NCBI GenBank assembly: GCA_037074705.1
Contig: CM073590.1
Coordinates: 95,100,947 to 95,164,946, forward strand
Source of the DNA: Zhengitettix transpicula
Lineage: Eukaryota > Arthropoda > Insecta > Orthoptera > Tetrigidae
DNA: 64,000 nt
Direction: 5' to 3'
Position 1 is the first letter of the stretch. Every line of letters starts with the position of its first letter. The notes under the pieces are model-generated. The model was not told the origin of the DNA. It did not search any database and worked only from the letters and a program-made list of their open reading frames with translations. The position numbers and the translations under genes are program-made. Below are positions 55,638-64,000 of the stretch, one piece after another.

Positions 55638-56679
55638 CTTAATTTCCTCGGTAAGGAATGGTGTGTTCAGTTCATTGTGCAGGCTGACTTTCAACACAAA
55701 CCACGATGATTGAAATACAGATACAGACTGATGCATAGAACTGGAATATTATAGAGCAAAGAAGAAATATAATACAAGTTCAACTTTGGTCAAATATACC
55801 TTTTTTTTTGTCAAAATGAGTCAAAGTAAAATAAAAAACTGACTCCTGTTCTAGTGCTCCTCAGGTGCAAACACTTAAATGAATCTAAACATACAGTACG
55901 CGGGAACTGCAATTCAAATATTATAATCGCTTGTAATCGAGCCAATTTTAATTTATTTTTGTGTGGTATTGTGTTTGGGTCATATCAGCTGATACGTGAA
56001 GTACCATTAATTAATTATCATCAGTAAATGAAAAGATTTTTTTTACGTTGAGAGAGTATCATCGCTGGTTGCCTAGGAAACAAAACATCTGTTTGATGAT
56101 TGATCGAAATTTGTTGTTTTTATGTTAAATGTTTCATGGCGAGATAATAAATACTTAAATATTTCAAAAGCACGTATCTGAATTTATTAAAAATAAGTTT
56201 TTAGAGGCGGAGCAGTATTATTCCTGGAGAGAGAATTGAGACAAATTGTACTGCTGTACCAAGGACTGAACTGATACCTATCGCCATAGAACTTTCCCCT
56301 TCAACTAAGATATAACGTGTCAGTACATATTTTGCCAATTGTATCAGTCATTGGAGCCCATTGGACCCGACGAAAAAGAGTCGTTTTTTAATAGCCGGAG
56401 CGTTAAGTATTTTTATTTCCACAACCCTTGTTAAGTCACGTTACAAACTGTTTTGCGTAACTTATCGTAAAGCAGAGGCAGAGAGAACTACACCTAGCGA
56501 GACAACTTGACTACATTATAACGAGTGTTGAAAGCCTGGGGCTAGTTGCTAACGTAATTCTAAAATTTTACACATTTAATTCAAGCAAAATAAACGCATT
56601 CGAAATTTTTGAGCAATTACGCTTTAGAAGGAAAGAAGGAAAAGCGGCTGACACGGATACATGAAATGTAAGGTGTTGC
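55638..56679. other. Unassigned AT-rich sequence
   Basis: No feature recognised. Confidence 0.3.
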
Positions 56680-56960
56680 GGAGCCTGGAGCAGTCGCTTC
56701 CGGACGTGGGAGTAGTTACGCGCCTCACGTGCCAACGAGATCGGCGTAACATTTAACGCTCCCGCTAATGAAGACCGCACGCAGACCATTACACTTGCCC
56801 CGAGGACTCATAACAACAGCTCTCACGCCGTGAAACACTTCTCTTTTTGTAAATCTTGCGAGGCAATAAATCGGCCGCTAGTTATGGCCACAACAGCCAT
56901 AGTGGTGTAGTAGTACTTCACCCCACCGCAAGCATTAAAACGCCATTGCCAGTCGGTGGC
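56680..56960. promoter_or_regulatory. GC-rich island, possible cis-regulatory module
   Basis: Contains GCTAATGAAGACC, AGGCAATAAATCGGCC and CTAGTTATGGCC plus 'gcattaaaacgcc', all homeodomain-type AT cores in a GC-rich setting; GCAATAAA and TTATGGCC resemble posterior Hox sites. No convincing frame. Function is inferred from composition only. Confidence 0.28.
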
Positions 56961-57411
56961 TGATATGTTGATGGTATTACTCCATTAATAAACAAAAGAC
57001 ATCTAGTTTACAACGTTGCAATATAAAATGAAATACAGATACACTAAGTTCAAATTCCTGACTTCCTGTATGCAATATTTACTTTGCTTCTCTGTTAGAT
57101 TTTATTATAAAAATGTACTATAGATTACTGCCGGTACGACTGTTAAGAAACCAAGTTGAAAACCTCACTGACGCAATGCAAATACTCAAAAGTATCATAT
57201 TAACTCCACTACATAATAATATTTACTTGAAGGAACCAAAATTCTGTTCGTGAAACGACTTTCACGTACGTCGATAAATCCTCCATTATTCCATCGTAAA
57301 GGTTAAATACACACCCCGGAATTTAGTTTTAAAAGTTAAATCCAGTCTCTACCTCTTATATTTTTGCTCTGAAAAATTATTAAAAAGATCGTCGTCTCCA
57401 CATTAATTCTA
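56961..57411. other. Unassigned AT-rich sequence
   Basis: No feature recognised. Confidence 0.3.
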
Positions 57412-57537
57412 AACTATTCCAAAATTTGTGATGTTTTGGAACGATAATAATTAAAGATATTATCTCTTTTTGATTTAATGTATGATTTAATGTATGAAAA
57501 CTGCTAAATTAGTCAGAAATAATTTAATAACAAAACA

Positions 57538-57590
57538 TGTAACAATAAATCCAACATTTCGTCCTCAATCTAGGACGTCATCGGGTTACA
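57538..57590 (-). ncRNA. Hammerhead-like motif, left arm of F6
   Basis: Minus strand, 53 nt: stem I TGTAAC/GTTACA (6 bp, closing the whole motif), CCGATGA (one change from CTGATGA), a spacer C, helix II GTCCT/AGGAC with loop AGATTG, then GAAA and a short region that can form only a minimal stem III before the expected cut site. Order and pairing follow the hammerhead plan. The U4-to-C change and the extra base argue against efficient cleavage of this copy. Confidence 0.55.
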
Positions 57591-58127
57591 ATAAAATAAA
57601 TCTAAATATCTAAATAAAAATTTATACTTAAACAAGGGTGAACTAAAATTTTTTTTATAGAAATTATATGAAATATAATAGTTTCCATACATTGTCGAAA
57701 TTCTTCTAAAAACATTTACCAAATACTGATGTACTATATATAAATTTTTCTTATAATTTTATAAGATGAAGGCATTCTTTGTGTGCAATTGCCGTTGTAA
57801 CCAAAATGAGCATAACTGTTTAAAGAATTACATGAGTATTGTTGAAGATATTGGCAATAAAACATTAACAATTTATGTGTTAATTAAACGAAAAAACTAA
57901 TTTACAACAATAAAGTGTCATAAAATTTTATTTAAATTATTAATATCATTTGTCAGAGCATTCCTTAGAAATTCTAAGCAAATTTTTTATACTATATCAA
58001 TATTTAGCAAATATTTATAGCTTTTTGAGAATGTATTGAAAATAGAAGTTAAATATATTTTCCATAATTTTAATACTAAACTATATTTGATTCAACCCTT
58101 GTTTAAATATAAATTTTATATACTCCG

Positions 58128-58180
58128 TTGTACACGTTATAAAGTCCTGGATTGAGGACGGAACGTGGTGTTAATTATTA
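58128..58180 (+). ncRNA. Hammerhead-like motif, right arm of F6
   Basis: Helix II GTCCT/AGGAC is kept with loop GGATTG, followed by GGAACG (from GAAAY). CTGATGA has decayed to GTTATAA. Stem I no longer pairs well. A worn partner of the left-arm motif. Confidence 0.4.
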
Positions 58181-58308
58181 TGTTATTTAGTTAATAAATT
58201 ATTTCTGGCTAATTTGGAAGTTTCCATACAGTTATCATTTAATTCAATAAGAGATAATATGTATTAGTATTTTTGTTCCAAAACATCACAAATTTTGGAA
58301 TAGTTATA

Positions 58309-59121
58309 TCGAATATTATATCGAAATTAAATAAATGTAAGTATTAAATTGAATTAGTTCAAATTATTATCTCTCTCCTATACGATTATCAACTTAGATT
58401 TTTATCGATGTATTGTCTATTACCAAGACCAATGGCGGACGTGACAGATTAACTCTTTCTGATGGGTTTCAGCTTCAGAATCAGACCAAAAAAGAACTTT
58501 AAATGATACCAAAGGTTTGTAAAGTAGGCGTCAAGTTCACGAAAAAGTTCTAAGAATGTGATAACTTTTAGTTGCATTGAATTATATCTTTGTAAAAGGT
58601 TTAACTAGTATAGATTGTAGTGTAGAATTTGGTTGTAAATGTCATATTAAGATGCATCCAGAGTTCTATGTGAAGTAATGTTAATTGTCACTTTAGTAAT
58701 GATCAACAAGATAAATAACGTTCCATAGGTTTCATAGATCATTGTAACTCGAAGAAGAACGGATGATGGAAATATAGGCGGCGGTACTGAAATGTAATAT
58801 CACGGTCAAGTTGATAGATAAATAGATACCCTCCGTCTGTATTGCCAGACTGCGAACGTCCTCACCAACGTATTGTCGCTGCTATTGGACACAATGTTTG
58901 GTAACGCAGGCGAAAGAGTTTGACCGTGGTATTACAATTTCGTGGCGCAGACTATAAATTCATTAGCGTTAAAATCTACTTGACTTTGGAAAAAGCCGAA
59001 TTAATAGGAAACGGTAGCTGCGGTTTTTTTGTCTTCATAGATTGAGTGGAGAAAGTGCGTATGTGTCCGTGACAAGTTAAAGCATGCGATAAGTTACCGT
59101 GATGCATTGAATCCGGACGCA
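58309..59121. other. Unassigned sequence upstream of candidate exon
   Basis: No repeat recognised. A run CTCGAAGAAGAACGG near 58748 is weakly motif-like but unconvincing. This would be promoter-proximal sequence if the exon at 59168 is real. Confidence 0.25.
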
Positions 59122-59175
59122 GGCCTGTAAATATATAAATATGAGGGGATGCTGTCCGCAAGAGAACAGTCATGA
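59122..59175 (+). promoter_or_regulatory. Candidate core promoter (TATA box and initiator)
   Basis: TATATAAATATGAGGGG near 59131 gives TATAAATA, and GAACAGTCATG about 33 bp downstream offers an initiator-like ACAGTC. The sequence then becomes GC-richer. Spacing is right for TATA-dependent Pol II initiation. Confidence 0.35.
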
Positions 59176-59485
59176 ACATTCGTATTCGTTCATTTATAAC
59201 ACATTACGCATTCATTCACTCTTAGAAAAATTAGTTTTAAGCAAAGTGCTGATTATCACTTAGTAGAGATCAATCGTAATAGTGAAGCTGAATATTTCTT
59301 GTCAAGATCAGTGTATCAAACCAGTCCGCTACTACATCAAGGACAGCACCCGCTTTCCATTCATCATCGCATACAACTACATCACCACGTCTGATGCCAA
59401 ACGATCGCATCAAACACAGCTAGTTGTTTCTAGTCAACACGACCAGCGCAACCATCGAACGTCTGGATTCGTTACCAGGGACTCC
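59168..59485 (+). other. Candidate first exon, mostly untranslated
   Basis: About 320 bp less AT-rich than its surroundings, starting just after the TATA/initiator pair and ending at GACTCC followed by GTGAGT, a consensus 5' splice site, immediately before a T-rich stretch as expected of an intron. 'aagcaaagtgctga' resembles insect 5' leaders. A frame without ATG (from GTG 59282) crosses it: CQDQCIKPVRYYIKDSTRF and onward, which I do not recognise. The first ATG (59172) gives only 17 codons. It may be a non-coding leader exon, or chance. Confidence 0.3.
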
Positions 59486-61668
59486 GTGAGTTTTTTGTTT
59501 TTTTTTCTGTACAATTCTCTCACCTATCCAATGTTGACTAGCCAGACAATAAAAATTGTCTTTGCTGTTCGCATGATTGAGAAATAATATAGATAGACTG
59601 AGTTGACATTAAAATAAATCGACCAAATGATCCTGAGATTAAGTTTTCATGATGATTATAATTCAGTTCACATTAAATGTGCTGATGATGGCGAAAATAA
59701 ATGTCCTTATTATACATAGCTAAATATTGAGTGTTTACTAATTATTTTCGGTTTTTGAATAACATTTAAGTTTGTTTTAATAATTGTAATTTTATTATTA
59801 TTATTGATTATTTTTTAACAGAAATTTAATTTTTTATAATTAGTAGTCTTTATAAAATTAATTTTATATTCTGTTCGCGCTTTTATACATTGTAAAGTTT
59901 TCCTTATTTATTTAGGGATGAGGTTTCAGAATTTTTATCTCAAACGTTTTAAAATTAAAGCATTAACATTTATTAGCTATTTTACAACAATATATATATA
60001 TACAATAATGTAACTAAATATAGAAAAAAAGCAAATTAAATTAAATTATTTATTGTGGCTCCTTCTGTTTACACTTTTCAATAATTATTATGTATATCTC
60101 ACTAAGGGAATAATGGGCCTAACTACAGGGCTTTATGGCAGCCAAAAATAATTATTCTAGATAAACAGTGGATGTTGAAATACATACGACAAATAAAGTT
60201 TGTCGGATACTACCGTATCGTAGTATCGGGATGGGCTGCAAACCGCGCAGTCTCCAAATGCTTCAATTTCAGAATACGACTGGTCTTCCGCTTCTCTATT
60301 AGTTCTCAAAAAAGACACGGCTCTCTTATTCCTCCTTAATCACCTCCATTAATTCTCTCCGATTCCATCCAGAGATCCTTCACTAAGTTCCTGCATAACA
60401 ATCCTTTTTTAAAAAAAACTTTGATTTTGATCGCCGCTGCTGCCAACTAACGGCAGATTACGGTAACTAACTGCGGCTGGAAAACGTAATAATATAATAA
60501 TATTTGTAGGTGTTCGTTGACACTCGGAACAATATTTATACTTCGACTCCATTCTATTATACAATAAACTGCACACACGAAGCTGACATAAAATTTGACT
60601 GAATAGTTGATATAGGGAAGTTAAAACCTTATTAATCAATCTAGGATTTATTCCTTATATATAAAATTTGCGTTCGAAAGGTTTCGACTTTGTAGTCATA
60701 ATTATCCTAAAAAAACACCCGTTAAACAATTCAGATCAATTACATCGTATACATACGTATTTTTTCATAACGTAGCAGCCAATAAATATCAGACAATAAA
60801 TTAATGATTATAACTGCAAACTCGAAATCTCTCGATTGCAAATTTTATTATGGAATATTATCCTGGACTTATTAATAATGTTTTTGACTACCCTATTTAC
60901 GTTGTAAAAATTTGAAAGTATCTGAAATATAATTATATACACATTGGGATAGACAAAGAACAAGAGCATTGCTACAACTTTGTTGTAATACGCACCTTCC
61001 AATTTTCTCTTTTAACTTTATCCAGTTTTAAAAAAAGGTTCTCCTGAGCTCCGTCATTTTTTTTTTAGAAATAGGTAGAAATCGCTAAACAAAGGAACGG
61101 GGAAGTTATTCACAGACTAGGCAAAAATGACTTGCAGGTTTTGTGGACAGACGCATTGTCCTGATGTAAAATCCATGCATTCTTTCACAACACAGGGTGT
61201 GTTTTATATTGTTGGTTATCTGTCCCAGACATGAATGTCTAATAAAACTTTAAGTATTGCCATGAACGTCGAAGGATCCAATCTTGCGTTTTTAAGTGGT
61301 CAATGTACTCTACAGTAAAAGCAGGTCTCAGTTAATCAGACTTTTTTAAGTATCACGAAAAACCTGATTTCAGCTCGCTGATCACTTTAAGAATATGATG
61401 TATATAGTATATAGAAAAAATCTGGATTTAATTAAACTACTCACCCACTAAAACTGAGGCGATCAAAGTAAAAATGCAGTCCAAGGTCTATCATTGTAAG
61501 CGCACAGCTCAAATTGAAAATAGTTCCAGCATCGGCTCCGCTGTATTTGTGTCTGACATCGAAGTGCATAGTGACTTTCCAAAATTTATATTGAGGACCG
61601 TAATTTTAAGTTGTTACAGTTTGCTAAGAAAATAATTCTTTATTGCAATTCATCTAAGAAGTGTCAAA
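59486..61668. other. Unassigned AT-rich sequence, about 2.2 kb
   Basis: Contains the second copy of the short repeat (60425-60500) and a TA run near 59990-60002. Nothing else recognised. Confidence 0.3.
60425..60500. repeat. Short repeat shared with 52962-53040
   Basis: See the earlier copy; same orientation. The homology starts near CGCCGCTGCTGCC and ends after AACGTAATAATATAA. Confidence 0.7.
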
Positions 61669-62350
61669 GGCTGGCTTTACACTTGCAAGAAATTGCAGCA
61701 ATTCACTTATTGAAATGAGAAATTGCAAGTGTAAAGTGACAAATTTATAGTGCCTGTAAAACGTTGTAAATATGCAATAAGTTGCATCAGTAACGTAGGA
61801 GCCAGCTTAGAGCTTGCATGACTAAAAACTATTTCTATACATTTGCAATTTCTGAATAAACATCATGGGGCAAGTAAAGAATGTTTCGGTGCAAAGGTAT
61901 GTGATTTTAAAATTGTTTTCCCTATGTACATTTATGTAGTACATTTTCAATCATTTTACATTACAGTTATTTGAAATTTTGCGGAATATTTTATTTCATA
62001 ATAAAAGAAGTGGCAAATTAATCAAAATGGATTAAAATATAACCTTAATTTATTAATAATACGTTTAATTCATGATTCATGAATCTCCTCCCGTTTAAAA
62101 AATTTAAGCCATGACAAGCTAAATAAACGTATATTATTTAACAGCTGTGTTCTGATCGCCATATTGAAAACAGAAATGTGACGTCACGCGTTGCTACTTA
62201 CACCTCAGCAATCTAAATGCTATCTGCAACTATTTTCACGGGAAAAATACAAGGACTTGAGTTGCAGTTATTGTACTCGGTTGTAGTTACCAGTCTGCAA
62301 GTAACTGCTGCAACTACTGGCTGTAATTTATTGCTATTAAAAAGCAAGCC
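61669..62350. mobile_element. Possible non-autonomous DNA transposon
   Basis: Left end GGCTGGCTTTACACTTGCAA and, reversed, right end GGCTTGCTTTTTAATAGCAA are imperfect inverted repeats that go on with 'aaatt(g/a)cagc'. Inside, a hairpin CTTTACACTTGCAA/TTGCAAGTGTAAAG spans about 61674-61738, and 'ttgcagt'-type pieces recur. No transposase; no clear target duplication. GGC...GCC ends would suit a PIF/Harbinger-like MITE, unproven. Confidence 0.4.
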
Positions 62351-62690
62351 AACTTCGCAAATGTTTGCTACAGTGGATCATGAGAAATAATATAATGGTA
62401 TTCTTTGACGTAATTGCAGTATTGTAATTACCAGCAGTTTGTGTAGTCATTGCCATTTAAGAATATGTTATTTTTAAATGGAAATTATGAAAATCGGAAA
62501 GGTCATTAATTCATTCCAGAACTAATATCCACCGGGAAATTGCGAGTTTTGGAACGTTTGAATGCTTGTGACTGTTTTTTTTCTGATATAACCTATTCGA
62601 CAGTTACATATAGCAAATGATTTCACCCGAAAGTTGTAATCCTTGGAGAGTATACCAGCCTATGTTGACAAGTTTTAAGCCGGGACTGAA
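62351..62690. other. Unassigned sequence
   Basis: No feature recognised. Confidence 0.3.
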
Positions 62691-63130
62691 GGACGACAGT
62701 GGGAAATAGCCGGATCCGGGCAAGGCAGATCTCACGGCCTTGACATGGAAGGCCGGCATATCCTAGGAACAGACGCCGTACTACAGCTCTTCATATGAAC
62801 GTTTAGGCGAGGACCTCGTGAAATAAAACCGCAAGAGCGGAAGCGGCCTGGGAAGGCAGTGGCCTCCTTTCCTGCAATGGCGCGTAGCACGTAGAACGTA
62901 GCGGGACCGAAGCCGCAGCTACGCGTCGTGAAATGCCAGGGCCGCGAACGACCAAATAGCAAGGACGAGAGGATAGCATTTCCGATAAGACGAGGCGGGC
63001 CTTGTTGCAGCTGCTAAGCACACTGTTGACTTGGCTGACCCAGCTTAATGAAGACGTCTCGTTAGCTCCCTTCCCCTTCCCACTTCCCACTTCCCCATTC
63101 CCGACAGCTCTCAACCACTTCCTCTGCTAG
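62690..63130. promoter_or_regulatory. GC-rich island, possible cis-regulatory module
   Basis: Marked GC rise with CTTAATGAAGACG near 63045, like the GCTAATGAAGACC of the 56.7-kb island. Minus-strand frames of 76 and 103 codons overlap each other in different frames and carry no family motif, so composition rather than coding explains them. An exon cannot be excluded. Confidence 0.25.
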
Positions 63131-64000
63131 TTGACTTGCCACTAAGAACTTCGCACGATCGGAGAAGCTAAACTCTTAATCACAGGTCCCTATCGGGAAG
63201 TATTGTCTGGTCACACGAATTAGCAAATTTGACTTTTACACCGAATTCAACTTCGTCCATTTAGTAAAACACAAACAATCTGAGAAACAAAGTATTTTGC
63301 CTTTTCTTCATTAGGAAAATAAACTGTTTAAATTTTAAAAGCTTCTGAAACACGGAAAAACTGTTTACACAATTTACGAGAAACGATTGCTTTCATTAAA
63401 AGAAAAAAAAAACACAATTTTTGAAAATGAATCATGTACATCTTCAGTTTAAGTAAATATAAAAAGGAAATTCAACGAATGTGAATAACAAGTTTAACAA
63501 TTGCAGGCTGTGCCATCTTGTCAGGCAAGATGGGCCATTTGAAAACATTTTTTTAAAAACGCATTGTCGGGAAACTGCAGTTAAATTTAACTTACAGATT
63601 ATAAGAGAAGATAAAGATTTAGTTCCTATCGTATTAAGAATTTAACACATTTTTTGCGCATAAATAAAAATAAACCTGTGTGACATGGCATTTTCCGCCA
63701 GTCAAAAGTCGGTTAAAATGTCTGACGTAATTTAATTTGTAAATGCAATCGAGGGGTCAAAGATGATCACGTCTTTCTCTGATCGTAAAATAAATATAAA
63801 TAAAATAATAATAAATATATAATAATAATAAGTAAATTAAAAAATATATAAATAAATATAAAAATGATTTCTCTGAACGAGAAATTAACTTTGGCATGCA
63901 ACACGGAATTTTACCATTTTCGATTTATTTATCAAATTAAAAATAATTAAATAGGATTAACATAAAAGCCATAAACTCACACACGCAAGGATGTAGACGA
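63131..64000. other. Unassigned AT-rich sequence
   Basis: No feature recognised; ends in A/T-rich simple sequence (63785-63865). Confidence 0.3.

Larger units (their letters stand above)
57412..58308. mobile_element. Foldback F6 with hammerhead-like motif in both arms
   Basis: Left arm 57412 to about 57660 matches the reverse complement of about 58060-58308. Shared pieces include 'tattccaaaatttgtgatg' with TTTTGGAAC, TATTATCTCTT, 'cagaaataattta', CGTCCTCAATC, AGGAC, and 'ttaaacaagggtt'. Spacer about 400 bp, no gene. The outer 26 bp of each arm are themselves a small palindrome (TTCCAAAA...TTTTGGAA). A ribozyme-like motif lies about 130 bp inside each end, pointing outward. Confidence 0.82.

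Noticed and set aside
62732..63114. Overlapping 76- and 103-codon minus-strand frames
   Set aside because: Both arise from high GC and few stops; they use different frames and low-complexity residues.
1..64000. CRISPR arrays, bacterial operons, ribosome-binding sites, rRNA
   Set aside because: No regularly spaced direct repeats with unique spacers, no prokaryotic gene organisation and no rRNA-like sequence; the window is eukaryotic.

Overview
The window looks like intergenic or intronic DNA from a large, AT-rich, repeat-packed animal genome, most likely an insect. Elements typical of arthropods point that way: a mariner, Penelope-like elements (PLEs) with a GIY-YIG nuclease, several kinds of LINE, tRNA-derived SINEs, a Helitron-like element and many LTRs sited on TA runs. 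A cockroach, termite or other polyneopteran would fit the repeat load, but that is inference. No intact protein-coding host gene is visible. The one confident functional gene is a tRNA-Ala(UGC) on the minus strand at 9324-9395. A TATA-box/first-exon-like segment at about 59122-59485 is the only candidate piece of a host protein gene.

Layout. 1-4.4 kb: two LTRs (minus, then plus) on (TA)n tracts, with a 119-bp tandem duplication between them. 6.7-7.2 kb: first copy of a ~510-bp interspersed repeat, also at 16.9-17.4 and 36.3-36.8 kb. 7.9-9.8 kb: a foldback repeat, the tRNA-Ala and a 122-bp palindrome. 10.8-12.05 kb: a mariner with both inverted repeats and TA duplications but a broken transposase. 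13.6-20.7 kb: an LTR fragment, two opposed PLE remnants, GC-rich islands, then a CR1/Jockey-type LINE tail. 23-29 kb: hAT-like ends, a LINE tail, a foldback, a SINE and a Helitron-like element. 30.6-46.5 kb: the LTR cluster, eight copies in about 16 kb, with SINEs between. 46.5-53.5 kb: LINE tails and a decayed reverse transcriptase. 55.3-58.3 kb: two more foldbacks. 59 kb: the candidate exon. 61.7-62.35 kb: a possible DNA-transposon relic. 62.7-63.1 kb: a GC-rich island.

Two repeat systems deserve most attention. First, at least eleven ~0.9-1.5 kb LTRs of one superfamily (TGT...ACA ends, TATA box, a shared block near the 3' end) sit in TATATA sites with no gag or pol in the window. Three carry an unusual 55-81 bp tail: a primer-binding-site-like sequence followed by a second LTR-type end, and in one the flanking ATAT duplication encloses the tail. 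Second, a PLE-type hammerhead-ribozyme-like motif recurs about ten times with differing helix II sequences, and several copies lie in the arms of inverted repeats.

Most of the window is mobile-element debris. Boundaries between repeats are approximate unless a terminal repeat or target-site duplication fixes them.
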